64,000 bases of DNA from Lentilactobacillus kefiri (GCF_007989105.1 NZ_BJVK01000007.1:1-64000), one strand, 5' to 3'; shown: positions 1 through 8,953, counted from the stretch's first letter. The notes: generated by a model not told the origin, from the letters alone. A program made the numbers and translations.

Positions 1-24
1 TAATTAGCAGGGGGAAATAATTTT

Positions 25-477
25 ACGAAATGGCTCATATCACTTTTAGGAGTACTATTAATTTCAGTTACCTTCAGCTCAGCAGCAAATGCTAGCGAAA
101 CCCATGATGGTATTCCAGCACCAATTCAGGGTAAATACTGGTCGGCGACTGTCTCTCGAGGAACCAACACTACAAAAACACACATGTACTTTTATGCTAC
201 TAAAGATGGCTTTGTGATAAAGAATACTGTCAATGGGACTCTTAGATGCAAATGGATGCTATCATCCCATGTGTACGGAACATACCTACTCAATGGTGCA
301 GATGATGACGATTTATCCACTGCTGTCTGGATCTTTATTACACCTAATAAAAATTGGAGTAAGATAAAGATTGGCTATACAAAAACCGACGACAATAGTG
401 AACCCAAGCATCAACCGTACTACTACCAACGTTATACGGCGACTCGCGTTTCTAAAGTGACCGCAATTGTCCATTAA
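25..477 (+). CDS. Small secreted protein, start codon apparently degraded to ACG
   Basis: The frame is open from position 4. Read from an ACG at 25 it encodes about 150 residues, starting with a clear signal peptide: Lys-Trp, a hydrophobic stretch of about 15 residues (ISLLGVLLISVTF), then SSAANA-S as a likely cleavage site. A GGGGG ribosome binding sequence lies ten bases before the ACG. No ATG, GTG or TTG in this frame precedes the signal sequence; the ATG at 30 is out of frame and the first in-frame ATG (184) is past the signal peptide. I infer an ATG-to-ACG change, giving weak or no expression. The mature part (YWSATV, YFYATKDGF, YYYQRYTATRV) is rich in aromatic and Thr residues and resembles no family I know. 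Function unknown. Confidence 0.55.
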   Translation, partial: TKWLISLLGVLLISVTFSSAANASETHDGIPAPIQGKYWSATVSRGTNTTKTHMYFYATKDGFVIKNTVNGTLRCKWMLSSHVYGTYLLNGADDDDLSTAVWIFITPNKNWSKIKIGYTKTDDNSEPKHQPYYYQRYTATRVSKVTAIVH

Positions 478-577
478 CATGCGATACATATAATTCAGAG
501 TGTTGGTATTAGTTAATTTGATACCGAATTTGATTAGAGAACAGATGTTTCATAAAATTAATTCAATTTCACTAAAA

Positions 578-613
578 AATGTGACTGGGAATAATTTCCC
601 AGCCACCTTTTTA
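578..613. terminator. Bidirectional intrinsic terminator
   Basis: A GTGACTGGGAA/TTTCCCAGCCAC hairpin is followed by CTTTTT on the plus strand and, read in reverse, by ATTTTTT. It can end both the secreted-protein gene and the convergent pst-phoU operon. Confidence 0.8.
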
Positions 614-620
614 GACGAAA

Positions 621-1376
621 CTATTTAGTCTTTTTATTATCTTTTTGGTCCTTGGAATCGCCCTTTTCTTTGATAACAGCTTCTGAATAGAGCTTATCGA
701 CCAATTCTGGATTTGATTTACCGGGATTGAGTTCAACAATCTGTCCAGCAGCTGAGTAGACAATCCATTCAGCCAAGTTAACAATATGATCACCAATTCG
801 TTCCAAGAGTTTAATCACCATGAAGTAACTTGAACTGGCAGTGACGGTTGCGGTATCTGATTGAACAGCATCGGTAATTTCATCCCGAATCAACAGATAC
901 TGTTCGTCCACTTTAACATCATTGTCGGACAACTTTTTAGCAGCATCGGCATCACTCTTAACGTATGCATCCAAAGCGCTCTCCAGCATATCCCGAACTT
1001 CTTCAGTCATCTTGGCAATGGCTTTTTCAACCTTGGGAATCCGCGGATTACCCTTCACTCTGATTGTTTCACGGGCGATACTAACCGCATGGTCACCAAT
1101 TCGTTCCAAATCAGAACTGGCTTTCAAAATACTGATAATAACCCGGAAGTCGGTTGCTACCGGCTGCTGTAAAGCAATTAAGCTCAAAGCCTGCTTCTCC
1201 AACTTCATTTCATCAGTATTGGTTTCTTCATCAGCATCAATAACCTCTTGGGCACCTTTCTTATCATGCTCAATAAATGCAGTCGTTGACTTATAAATCT
1301 GTTCACTGATTGTTAAGCCCATTTCCACAAAGCGGCCATGCAGTTTTTTTAACTCGTCGTCAAATAATTCTCTCAT
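621..1376 (-). CDS. phoU: Phosphate transport system regulator PhoU
   Basis: PhoU is a cytoplasmic helical protein that couples the Pst transporter to phosphate signalling. The 251-residue product has the two PhoU repeats, each with the metal-binding signature: ERIGDHAVSIA near residue 93 and ERIGDHIVNLAEW near residue 194. After about residue 225 it carries an extra highly charged Lys/Asp tail that is longer than the usual family end. It is the last gene of the minus-strand pst operon and starts 14 bases after pstB1. Family identity is clear; the role in repressing a Pho regulon here is inferred from the family. Confidence 0.95.
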   Translation of the reverse strand: MRELFDDELKKLHGRFVEMGLTISEQIYKSTTAFIEHDKKGAQEVIDADEETNTDEMKLEKQALSLIALQQPVATDFRVIISILKASSDLERIGDHAVSIARETIRVKGNPRIPKVEKAIAKMTEEVRDMLESALDAYVKSDADAAKKLSDNDVKVDEQYLLIRDEITDAVQSDTATVTASSSYFMVIKLLERIGDHIVNLAEWIVYSAAGQIVELNPGKSNPELVDKLYSEAVIKEKGDSKDQKDNKKTK

Positions 1377-1390
1377 TATATATAATCCTC

Positions 1391-2146
1391 CTAGCCGAAT
1401 TTTCCGTTCAGGTAATCACTGGTCTTCTCATCATCAGGATGAATAAACATCTTCTCGGTTGGACTAAATTCAACCAAGTCCCCATTCAACAAGAACGCGG
1501 TCTTATCAGAGATCCGTGAAGCCTGTTGCATATTATGGGTCACGATGATGATTGTATATTCATGACGAATATTCATCAGAGTATCCTCAATCTTGGAACT
1601 GGAAATTGGATCCAAAGCACTGGTTGGCTCATCCAAGAGAACCACTTCTGGTTGAACAGCCAACACTCTGGCAACACAGATCCGCTGTTGTTGACCACCC
1701 GAAAATGAAAGGGCGTTATCATACAGATGATCTTTTACTTCATCCCAGATTGCGGCCTGCTTCAAGCTGGTCTCAACCCGTTCATCCAAGACGTGCTTAT
1801 CTTTTTCACCTGCGAGTCGCAGGCCATATGCGACATTTTCATAAACGCTGAATGGAAATGGATTAGGCTGCTGAAACACCATGCCAACCCGCTTTCGAAG
1901 GTCAACAATATCGACGTTTGGCGCATAAATATCTTTGCCTTCCAACTTCATCGAGCCACTAATTTTGACTCCTTTGATTAAATCGTTCATTCTGTTGAGG
2001 CATCGCAAGTACGTTGACTTTCCACATCCGGATGGCCCAATCAGAGCAGTAATTTCATGTTCCTCAAAGTCCAAGCTGATTCCGTGGAGCGCTTCTTTTG
2101 AGCCGTAACTCAAATGGACATCTTTACTTGTAATTATCTTTGGCAT
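1391..2146 (-). CDS. pstB: Phosphate ABC transporter ATP-binding protein PstB (copy 1)
   Basis: This is the ATPase of the high-affinity phosphate importer. The 251 residues contain Walker [10 protein letters not shown] near residue 38, the Q-loop VFQQPNPF, the ABC signature [10 protein letters not shown], Walker [14 protein letters not shown] and the switch His in VTHNMQQ. I take the ATG at 2146, preceded by AAAGGGG eight bases upstream, rather than an upstream in-frame start (2251) that would overlap the preceding pstB. It is one of two adjacent pstB genes, an arrangement common in lactobacilli and streptococci. Confidence 0.95.
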   Translation of the reverse strand: MPKIITSKDVHLSYGSKEALHGISLDFEEHEITALIGPSGCGKSTYLRCLNRMNDLIKGVKISGSMKLEGKDIYAPNVDIVDLRKRVGMVFQQPNPFPFSVYENVAYGLRLAGEKDKHVLDERVETSLKQAAIWDEVKDHLYDNALSFSGGQQQRICVARVLAVQPEVVLLDEPTSALDPISSSKIEDTLMNIRHEYTIIIVTHNMQQASRISDKTAFLLNGDLVEFSPTEKMFIHPDDEKTSDYLNGKFG

Positions 2147-2162
2147 TGTCCATTCCCCTTTA

Positions 2163-2957
2163 TTATCCGAAGTTACCAGAGATGTAGTCTTCGGTTGCTT
2201 TAATTTGTGGTGTTGTAAAGATCTTTTCGGTGACGTCATATTCAAGCACATGACCCATGTGGAAGAATGCCGTGTAATCAGCGATCCGTGAAGCCTGCTG
2301 CATGTTGTGGGTCACGATAATAATTGAATAGTTTTCCCGGAGTTCCATTAGCGTGTCCTCAATCTTCGCAGCGGAAATTGGGTCAAGGGCACTGGCTGGT
2401 TCATCCAAAAGGAGAATATCGGGTTTCATGGCAACGCATCGGGCGATACATAATCGTTGAGCTTGACCACCTGATAGCGCCAAAGCACTCTTATCAAGAT
2501 CATCTTTTACTTCATCCCAAAGTGCGGCGGCCTTTAAGCTTTCTTCAACCCGTTTGTTAAGCTCGTTCTTATCTTTAATGCCGTTTCGTTTCAGGGCAAA
2601 CGTGATATTTTCCCGAATTGATTTGGCAAATGGGTTAGGTCGTTGAAACACCATGCTGATATGCTTTCGAACTTCGTAAACGTTAATATTTTTAGTGTTG
2701 ATATCCATCCCACGATACATAATCTTGCCCTTAACGGTCGCAATCCGATCGTTCATTCGGTTAAGACACCGCAGATACGTTGACTTACCTGAACCGGAAG
2801 CGCCAATTAAGGCTGTGATTCGATGACGGGGAAACTCCAGACTGGCATCATGCATTGCATGGTTGTCGCCATAAAATACTTGGAGATTCTCAGTCTTCAT
2901 CGCCAGTTCAAGGGGAATATCAATAATGTGAGTTTTATTGTAATCATATTCTTGCAT
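2163..2957 (-). CDS. pstB: Phosphate ABC transporter ATP-binding protein PstB (copy 2)
   Basis: This is the second ATPase subunit, 264 residues. It has Walker [11 protein letters not shown]-loop VFQRPNPF, signature LSGGQAQR, Walker [14 protein letters not shown] and the H-loop VTHNMQQ. It has a longer N-terminal extension than copy 1 (about 18 residues before the core starting [12 protein letters not shown]). It lies between pstA and the other pstB with short gaps, so it is co-transcribed. Whether the two ATPases form a heterodimer or work as alternatives cannot be told from sequence. Confidence 0.95.
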   Translation of the reverse strand: MQEYDYNKTHIIDIPLELAMKTENLQVFYGDNHAMHDASLEFPRHRITALIGASGSGKSTYLRCLNRMNDRIATVKGKIMYRGMDINTKNINVYEVRKHISMVFQRPNPFAKSIRENITFALKRNGIKDKNELNKRVEESLKAAALWDEVKDDLDKSALALSGGQAQRLCIARCVAMKPDILLLDEPASALDPISAAKIEDTLMELRENYSIIIVTHNMQQASRIADYTAFFHMGHVLEYDVTEKIFTTPQIKATEDYISGNFG

Positions 2958-2970
2958 ATTAATCTCCTAC

Positions 2971-3858
2971 CTACTTAGTGGCTGTCATTCGTTTGTATAA
3001 CCAACGACCAAGCATTCTGGCCAACAGGTTAAACAAGAGAATTACAACAATTAACACAGCTGAAGCCCCACTTGAAATGGCAGCAGCATCAGGGGTAACC
3101 CCTTCAGTGTTAACTTTCCAGATATGAACGGCTAATGTTTCAGCTGGTCGCATAAAGTTCAAGAAGCTGGCACTGTCCATTGGGTTCCAATCGCCATAAT
3201 TGACAGTTGGGGCACTTTGACCGGCAGTGTAAATCAAGGCAGCGGCTTCACCGAATACCCGTCCGGCACTCAGGATAATTCCAGTTAAGATACCGGGAAG
3301 AGCTGCCGGAAGAACGATTCCAGTGATCGTCTTCCATCGTGAAAGCCCAAGTGACAACCCGGCTTCACGTTGAAGTTCAGAGACATCTTGAAGTGATTCT
3401 TCAATACTTCTGGTTAACAATGGTAAGTTGAAAAATGTCAGAGCAATCGCACCGGCAAGAATTGAAAAGCCCATGTGAAAGTTCACAACGAACAACAGGA
3501 AACCGAACAAACCAACAACAACTGAAGGTAGTGAACTTAAAACTTCAACAGCTGTTCGAATAACACCGGTTATCCAATTTTCAGGAGCATATTCTGATAA
3601 ATAAATACCTGAACCTAAGGCAATTGGAAACGAAATAATTAAGGTCAGTACCAACAGATACATTGAGTTAAATAACTGGTCCCGGATACCACCACCAGCA
3701 GCAAATGATTGCGCCGACGATGTTAAAAAGTGCCATGAAACATGAGGAATTCCTGTGATCAGAATGTATCCAAGCAAGAAGACCAGAATGGCCAGGACAC
3801 ATGCAACCAGGAAATAAATAACGCCGGTCGCAATGTTATTACTTGTTTTAGAATTCAT
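2971..3858 (-). CDS. pstA: Phosphate ABC transporter permease PstA
   Basis: This is an inner permease subunit of the Pst importer. The 295 residues have about six membrane segments, the first at residues 12-35, and the ABC permease coupling motif around EAGLSLGLSRWKTITGIVLPAALPG (EAA loop, near residues 163-187). The start overlaps the pstC stop as ATGA, so the two permeases are translationally coupled, as expected for subunits needed one to one. Confidence 0.95.
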   Translation of the reverse strand: MNSKTSNNIATGVIYFLVACVLAILVFLLGYILITGIPHVSWHFLTSSAQSFAAGGGIRDQLFNSMYLLVLTLIISFPIALGSGIYLSEYAPENWITGVIRTAVEVLSSLPSVVVGLFGFLLFVVNFHMGFSILAGAIALTFFNLPLLTRSIEESLQDVSELQREAGLSLGLSRWKTITGIVLPAALPGILTGIILSAGRVFGEAAALIYTAGQSAPTVNYGDWNPMDSASFLNFMRPAETLAVHIWKVNTEGVTPDAAAISSGASAVLIVVILLFNLLARMLGRWLYKRMTATK

Positions 3859-4778
3859 TTTTTAAGTGCCCCCCGCTTTCCGATGATTCTAACCAGGACG
3901 TTAAATACTAATGACATTAATAGTAGAATCAGCGCAAGTGACCAAAGTGCATTGTTGGGTAATGTGCCCATTGTCGTATTACCAATACCGGTTGTTAACT
4001 GACTGGTCAATGTTGATGATGGGGTTAATAAGCCGTGTGGCATAAGGACCGCATTACCAATAACCATTTGTACGGCAAGTGCTTCACCAAAAGCCCGTGA
4101 CATTCCGAAAATGATGGCAGTCAGGATACCTGGCGTTGCAGATCGCAGAACAACTTTGTAAATAGTCTGCCATCTGGTTGCTCCAAGTGCCAATGATGCT
4201 GAACGATAAAACATTGGAACAGCCTTGATACTATCAACTGATAAGGAAGTAATGGTTGGTAATACCATGACGAACAGGACCAAGGTTCCGGCAAGAATAC
4301 CAAATCCAGTTCCACCAAATGAGTGACGGATTAATGGCACAATTACTGAAAGGCCAATAAAACCATAAACAACGGAAGGAATTCCAACCAGCAATTCAAT
4401 AACCGGCTGTAAAATCTTCGTTCCTTTTTCCGGTGCAATTTCGGTCATGAACAGTGCAACTCCCAATGCAAACGGGGTCGCAACGACCGCAGCCAGAACC
4501 GTTACACTAAAGGAAGTCACAATCATTGGCAATGCCCCAATTTGAGGGTTGCCGTGTTTATCCAATAACGCTGGGTTCCAGTTGGTTCCTGACAAAAACT
4601 TCCATAAACTAACATGGTTAGTGGTAAAAGTTGCCAAGCCTCGTGTCGTAATGAAATATAGAATTGAAATAACCAGCAGACTCACAAATCCAATACAGAG
4701 ATATGTGATTCCTTTACCAAACAGATCTTGATGAGTTGCTTTTGATGGATTCTGAAGATCATGTTTTATTTCATCCAT
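3855..4778 (-). CDS. pstC: Phosphate ABC transporter permease PstC
   Basis: This is the second permease subunit of the Pst importer, 307 residues. A first membrane helix lies near residues 25-47 and a large extracellular loop follows before five more helices. The EAA-type coupling loop reads ALGATRWQTIYKVVLRSATPG. I chose the ATG at 4778 because AGGAGG lies six bases before it; an in-frame upstream ATG at 4799 lacks this. It is separated from pstS by about 270 bases holding a strong hairpin and a palindromic repeat, so pstS is probably made in excess of the permeases. Confidence 0.93.
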   Translation of the reverse strand: MDEIKHDLQNPSKATHQDLFGKGITYLCIGFVSLLVISILYFITTRGLATFTTNHVSLWKFLSGTNWNPALLDKHGNPQIGALPMIVTSFSVTVLAAVVATPFALGVALFMTEIAPEKGTKILQPVIELLVGIPSVVYGFIGLSVIVPLIRHSFGGTGFGILAGTLVLFVMVLPTITSLSVDSIKAVPMFYRSASLALGATRWQTIYKVVLRSATPGILTAIIFGMSRAFGEALAVQMVIGNAVLMPHGLLTPSSTLTSQLTTGIGNTTMGTLPNNALWSLALILLLMSLVFNVLVRIIGKRGALKK

Positions 4779-4835
4779 GATTGACCTCCTAATTGTCATT
4801 AAGTCGAATTTTAAATGAGTACTTTAACTTGAGGA

Positions 4836-4870
4836 AGGCTGAGGGCATTTGGTTTGCCTTCAGCCTTCGT
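4836..4870 (-). terminator. Strong hairpin between pstS and pstC
   Basis: GAAGGCTGAGGGCA pairs with TGCCTTCAGCCTTC. On the minus (transcript) strand no T-run follows, so it may act as an RNA stabiliser or processing site or a partial terminator that lowers expression of pstCAB relative to pstS. This role is inferred. Confidence 0.5.
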
Positions 4871-4914
4871 TGGGTCTTTGATGTTTTGTTTTTTGTTTGG
4901 TGGGTAGTCGATTT

Positions 4915-5044
4915 AAGGCTACCTAGCGGAAACGTGTTCCCTGGGGCAGTAACCTGCACCTAAGCCAACTTTCGGCGAAATCAAACTCGATTTCACCCAA
5001 AGTCATCTTAGGCTCCGGTTACTAACCGCCCCAACTCACACTCT
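4915..5044. repeat. Intergenic palindromic repeat (mosaic family, copy A)
   Basis: The segment begins with CCTAGCGGAAACGTG, close to the CCTAGCCGAAACGTG end seen in other copies. It contains nested arms: GGGGCAGTAACC with GGTTACTAACCGCCCC, and CCTAAG...AAATC with GATTT...CTTAGG. It has the same architecture as the copies near 14.2, 16.8-17.1, 39.5-39.7 and 52.0 kb but a different inner stem. Confidence 0.6.
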
Positions 5045-5045
5045 G

Positions 5046-5939
5046 CTACTTTTGTGACACCGCATTACTTGCATTCTTAGTTACTTTCATATCATGAATA
5101 CTGATGTAACCAAGCTTTTGTACCAAGCTGTCTTGAACCTTGCCTGAATCCATGTAGTTCAAGAACTTCTTTGTTGCTTTGTTTGGTTGACCCTTAGTGT
5201 ACATATGTTCATATGACCAGATCTTCCACTTGTTGGTTGTTACATTGGCATCAGTTGGCTTTACATTGTTAACTGACAATGCTTTAAGCTTGCTGTTAAC
5301 GTATGAGAAGGCTAAGTAACTGATAGTACCTGGTGTTGTTGAAACAATCTTTTGAACAGTACCGTTTGAATCTTGTTCTTGGGCCTTAACTGCTTTGGCA
5401 CCTTCAAGAACGGCTGATTCAAATGTGGCACGAGTACCTGAACCTTGAGCACGGTTGACAACGGTAATCTTTTCATTCTTACCACCAACTTGCTTCCAGT
5501 TAGTATACTTACCAGTGAAGATACCCTTTAATTGAGCCATGCTTAAGTTGCTTACGCTGACATCTTTGTTAACAACTGGTGTCATACCAACAACTGCAAC
5601 TTGGTGATCAACTAATTGTTTAGCTTTGATACCATCTTGTTGTTCAGCGAAGATATCTGAGTTACCAATTTGAACGGCGCCGGTTTGAACTTGACTTAAT
5701 CCAGTACCTGAACCTCCACCTTGAACTGAAATGTTGACGCCTTTATTTGCTTTTTGATAATTGCTTGCTGCTTGTTCAACTAATGGTTGTAAAGCAGTTG
5801 AACCAACGGCTGTGATCTTGACATTCGAATCAGCTGAAGATTTCTTTGACTTTGAGCTGCTTGATGAACCACATCCCGCAAGTAAAACTCCAACAGCTGC
5901 TACTGCTACAATAGTTGAAAAAAAGGATCTTTTTTTCAT
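5046..5939 (-). CDS. pstS: Phosphate-binding lipoprotein PstS
   Basis: This is the extracellular phosphate receptor of the Pst importer, 297 residues. It has a lipoprotein signal: MKKR, a hydrophobic stretch, and lipobox LAGC with Cys23 as the lipidation site, followed by a Ser/Lys linker. The mature part has the periplasmic-binding fold signatures ITAVGSTALQPLVE, QGGGSGTGLSQVQTGAVQIGNSD and RAQGSGTRATFE, which contribute phosphate-binding Ser/Thr/Arg. The ATG at 5939 follows AGGAGG; the longer frame to 5984 starts within the leader. It is the first gene of the pst operon, and TTTACA-type repeats upstream suggest phosphate-starvation control. Confidence 0.95.
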   Translation of the reverse strand: MKKRSFFSTIVAVAAVGVLLAGCGSSSSSKSKKSSADSNVKITAVGSTALQPLVEQAASNYQKANKGVNISVQGGGSGTGLSQVQTGAVQIGNSDIFAEQQDGIKAKQLVDHQVAVVGMTPVVNKDVSVSNLSMAQLKGIFTGKYTNWKQVGGKNEKITVVNRAQGSGTRATFESAVLEGAKAVKAQEQDSNGTVQKIVSTTPGTISYLAFSYVNSKLKALSVNNVKPTDANVTTNKWKIWSYEHMYTKGQPNKATKKFLNYMDSGKVQDSLVQKLGYISIHDMKVTKNASNAVSQK

Positions 5940-6013
5940 AATTCGATTTCCTCCTAATGAAAACCCAAATTTTTTAGTACTCATTTAAGTACATTCTCAA
6001 TATAACAACAGCA

Positions 6014-6097
6014 TGTAAATATCGAGTTTCGTTTATGTAAAAGTAACGTAAAACCGACCAATTTTGTTAAAAAGTATGGCATAACTTAAGATGTAAA
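6014..6097 (-). promoter_or_regulatory. Possible Pho-box repeats between pstS and the response regulator
   Basis: On the minus strand the hexamer TTTACA occurs at 6014-6019, 6036-6041 and 6092-6097, with TTTACG at 6047-6052 (11 bp from its neighbour). This resembles the TTWACA direct repeats bound by PhoP/PnpR-type regulators in Firmicutes. The placement upstream of pstS fits activation by such a regulator. The assignment is inference from motif and context. Confidence 0.45.
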
Positions 6098-6125
6098 CAA
6101 TTTTGTTACTATGGAGGAAGACCGG

Positions 6126-6851
6126 ATGCCATTGGAAATCTTATTGATCAGCCAAAATTTAAAGCTGGCGGATAAGCTTGAGAAGCTGCTTGCCGCCTTT
6201 CAAATTAACACCAGAGTTTCGTTTGAACCACTTGATCACCTGCTTCAACAGGTTTCCGGAGTCGTCTGGGACCTGACAACGACCAAACTACCGGAAAATG
6301 ATTCCGAACTGCAAATCCTGCGCAGCCAGATTGCGGGACCAATTCTTCTATTAGATAAGAAGCAACGCTCAGTGGAAACGATTTGTTCCTACCTATTGGA
6401 TTACCACTTGGATGATTACATCTCTGGGGAACCAATGAACGAGATTGTGGCCAGGATCGTTCAAAAGATTTGGGTCTATCAAAATAAAGATAATCTTCAA
6501 CTCAATCAGCAAAGCCAAGAATCTGAGAATCTCGTCGTTGGGCATCTCAAGATCGACCTGAGTAAATTCCAAGTTAATAATGGGAATAAAAAGCTCAACT
6601 TAAGCCCAATCGAGTATAAATTACTACTATTCTTTGTTAGTAATTCCAACACCGTTCTCAGTCGGACCCAGATTGCTTCTGCGGTGTGGGGCAACACCAC
6701 CGGCGCAACCTTGAGAATCATCGATACCCACATCAGTAATCTTAGAAAGAAAATTGAGCTCGAACCAAAAAATCCCCAGATGTTAACAACCATCAGGGGA
6801 TTCGGGTACTTGTTCAAAAATAAAGGCACGCAAAAGTCTCAAGTAAATTAA
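6126..6851 (+). CDS. Orphan OmpR-family regulator with degenerate receiver
   Basis: The 241-residue protein has a receiver-like N-terminus (about 1-118) and a winged-helix OmpR/PhoB DNA-binding domain (about 140-232: LNLSPIEYKLLLFF, SRTQIASAVWG, IIDTHISNLRKKI, TIRGFGYLF). The receiver lacks the usual acidic pair after strand 1 (it reads LLISQN). It retains an Asp in VVWDLT (Asp49), and the usual K of the KPF motif is replaced (DDYISGEPM). The ATG at 6126 has GGAGG eight bases upstream. It is divergent to pstS, where lactobacilli often have a phosphate two-component system, but no histidine kinase gene is adjacent. Likely a Pho-type regulator working without standard phosphorylation; inferred. 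Confidence 0.8.
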   Translation: MPLEILLISQNLKLADKLEKLLAAFQINTRVSFEPLDHLLQQVSGVVWDLTTTKLPENDSELQILRSQIAGPILLLDKKQRSVETICSYLLDYHLDDYISGEPMNEIVARIVQKIWVYQNKDNLQLNQQSQESENLVVGHLKIDLSKFQVNNGNKKLNLSPIEYKLLLFFVSNSNTVLSRTQIASAVWGNTTGATLRIIDTHISNLRKKIELEPKNPQMLTTIRGFGYLFKNKGTQKSQVN

Positions 6852-6856
6852 CAAAA

Positions 6857-6891
6857 ACCACTTGGTCAAGTTTTGACTAAGTGGTTTTTTT
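6857..6891. terminator. Bidirectional terminator nested in a coding end
   Basis: CCACTTGGTCAA pairs with TTGACTAAGTGG, followed by seven T on the plus strand and AAAAA (T-run in reverse) on the other side. The last codons of the convergent minus-strand gene (stop at 6877-6879) lie within the stem. Confidence 0.85.
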
Positions 6892-7659
6892 ATACATTTT
6901 TTCTTGATGTTTCAATTCACGGTGGCAAATATCGACAAAGTCCTGACCATACGCGGCCCGAATTTCATCCTCCCATTCACCGTCATTGCCCTGCTCATTG
7001 AGCATCGGTTCAATCCATTGGTTTGTGGGTAATAGCTTTAGCAGGGAGTGCTTAGTAAACTGGGAAAACAGCAGATTTTCACCAAAGAAATCAGCAAGCT
7101 TCTTTTGGAACGCCGGCACGTCAATCGGCATTAACAGATTGTTGGCATTATTGCGATCTCCCAACAGCAACTGACAGTCAAGAAAATCACTATCCAAATC
7201 AAACAGCTTATCTTTATGGGCCCTCGCAATATCGGGGATCATCCTGATAAACCAGATGAGTTTATGATGTTCCAAAGTAATTAGAAGATTAAGAACCGCG
7301 ATATCCAGCGGGCTTAGTCGAAACTTTGCCTCTTGAACCGCAATCGGGTGCAAGCTGTCCGAAACGGCATTAAATAAATCACCAAAAGTCCCCGGTTCTT
7401 CCCAGAGGACTTCAATTTGATGGGCGTGTTGAAGCCACAGCCGATGAGTCGCCACCCGCAGTGTTATCCAATAAACTTGCTGGTGATCATCATATCCCTT
7501 AATTAACCAATATGAACTAGCAGTTGAACGGGCGTAATTGCTGGCAGCCACTTCCAACCCGTCTGGTAAGGCGGCGCGAACTGTTTCAATCAGCCATTCC
7601 CGGTAGGAAGGCTTATCTGTAAATTCATATGTTTGTTCTCGCGGACGAGGTTTGGCCAA
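6877..7659 (-). CDS. Conserved hypothetical protein, cytoplasmic
   Basis: The 260-residue protein has no signal peptide or membrane segment and I do not recognise a family with certainty. The N-terminal half (YWLIKGYDDHQQVYWITLRVATHRL) is predicted as mixed alpha/beta. The middle (LDIAVLNLLITLEHHKLIWFIRMIP) is helical and hydrophobic. A cluster of acidic and aromatic residues closes the chain. The gene stands alone between two terminators, convergent with the orphan regulator. The last codons are inside a terminator stem. Function unknown. Confidence 0.75.
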   Translation of the reverse strand: MAKPRPREQTYEFTDKPSYREWLIETVRAALPDGLEVAASNYARSTASSYWLIKGYDDHQQVYWITLRVATHRLWLQHAHQIEVLWEEPGTFGDLFNAVSDSLHPIAVQEAKFRLSPLDIAVLNLLITLEHHKLIWFIRMIPDIARAHKDKLFDLDSDFLDCQLLLGDRNNANNLLMPIDVPAFQKKLADFFGENLLFSQFTKHSLLKLLPTNQWIEPMLNEQGNDGEWEDEIRAAYGQDFVDICHRELKHQEKMYKKTT

Positions 7660-7764
7660 TTTTTCCGCCTCCCTTTTTTATAAATCGAAAAAACTCTACA
7701 TATTGAGGTTACCATTTTTTATAAATAGGGACAAAAGTTTTAGGCAGTTTTCATGAAAATAAAA

Positions 7765-7796
7765 AGCCGGTTCCGGAAATTACCGGAACTGGCTGC
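7765..7796 (-). terminator. Terminator of the SH3-repeat secreted protein
   Basis: On the minus strand AGCCAGTTCCGG pairs with CCGGAACCGGCT and is followed by TTTTTATTTT, just after the stop at 7805. Confidence 0.85.
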
Positions 7797-7804
7797 TTCA
7801 TTAA

Positions 7805-8953
7805 TCAATCACCATATTCATAATCGTATTGCAAATCCATATTATGGAAGGGTTGACCACCCACTAAATATTGTTCGTAAATTGTTTTTTCACTGAGTTT
7901 GCCATCAGAATAATAGTTTTTAACAACAACTGGTTCCGATTGCTTTTGAATGATCAATTGATACATCGAACGGCCATTATGCGTGACCTGGTTATCCTGA
8001 AGGCCCTCCATATGATTAGCATAATAGAGCGTTAAGGTGTTCCCTGATTTTTCAGAGTCGAGAATCTGCTGGCTTGCAGTTGGTGGGACTCCCAATGGAT
8101 TCCCCCAAATTGAAAATCCTTGAGTTGCACCTGTTATATTGCCATAATACTCGACGTAACCGTCCGTTGTGGTCCGCAGATATGGTAACTGAGCGCCCCA
8201 CGTTGTTTGACTTTTCCCGATGTACAGACTGTTCGCCCAGTCAGGCAATGTCTTGCCATCCGTGTCACCGGTCGTTCTTGGGAAGAGAAAGTTGGGCGCA
8301 CTAATCGGCGTCAGATAGCTTGGCGGAGTTGGATTTAAGTCTTTGTTAGAATACAGCAACTTAATATTTCTGACGTCAAATTGACTGGAATTTAAATGGA
8401 TACCAAGGCTGGTTAAGAGATGATTGCTTATAGATCCAACCGACAATGTAATCCAAGTTTTTTGTTTATAAACATTGGTCGCGCCACGAAAAACGGTGCC
8501 GCTGGGCAATGTCACCTTGACCGGTTGATTATCTACTTCCATCGTAGTCGGCAGGTCCCGGTTCAGTTTGAAATACCCGATTCGGTAATGACCCGAATAC
8601 TTTGGGCCATATCCTTTCACGAGATTACCGCGCCAAACATATCCATTCCAGGGTTTGTAAACATTAACCAATTTGTAGTAAACTGCTTTTTTACTACCAT
8701 GCTTCATAATCACACTTTTAGTCCGGTACCACTGAGTGAGTGGATGATTTTTCATATTTAATATTTTCTTAGTATGGGAAGCATTCCACATGTATGCAGT
8801 ACCCTTATTATAAAAAGGTGTTTTTGATGAATAATTCTTTGTTTTGGTAATCCGATAGCCGGATTTTGCTTGGACTTGCGTAACATTTGAGAGAGCAAAC
8901 AGCCCACTCATTGCAACAACAACTACAAGACTCTTAGCTAAATACTTTTTCAA
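7805..8953 (-). CDS. Secreted protein with SH3-like N-terminal region
   Basis: Using the TTG at 8953 (AGGGGG five to six bases upstream), the product has 382 residues and a clean signal peptide (KKYLAKSLVVVVAMSGLFALSNVTQVQA). A longer frame to 9118 would bury this signal and run through a terminator and a parS site, so I reject it. Residues about 30-130 (YRITKTKNYSSKTPFYNKG, YYKLVNVYKPWNGYVWRGNLVKGY) look like the lactobacillus SH3-like/GW-type cell-wall module. The rest is a Thr/Ser/Tyr-rich domain of unknown fold. No LPXTG anchor is present. Likely a wall-associated extracellular protein; substrate unknown. Confidence 0.8.
   Translation of the reverse strand: MKKYLAKSLVVVVAMSGLFALSNVTQVQAKSGYRITKTKNYSSKTPFYNKGTAYMWNASHTKKILNMKNHPLTQWYRTKSVIMKHGSKKAVYYKLVNVYKPWNGYVWRGNLVKGYGPKYSGHYRIGYFKLNRDLPTTMEVDNQPVKVTLPSGTVFRGATNVYKQKTWITLSVGSISNHLLTSLGIHLNSSQFDVRNIKLLYSNKDLNPTPPSYLTPISAPNFLFPRTTGDTDGKTLPDWANSLYIGKSQTTWGAQLPYLRTTTDGYVEYYGNITGATQGFSIWGNPLGVPPTASQQILDSEKSGNTLTLYYANHMEGLQDNQVTHNGRSMYQLIIQKQSEPVVVKNYYSDGKLSEKTIYEQYLVGGQPFHNMDLQYDYEYGD

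Noticed and set aside
4811-5988. An inverted 13-mer, TTAAATGAGTACT, at 4811 and in reverse at 5976, flanking pstS.
   Set aside because: It is short and AT-rich, with no transposase or target duplication, so it does not support a mobile unit.
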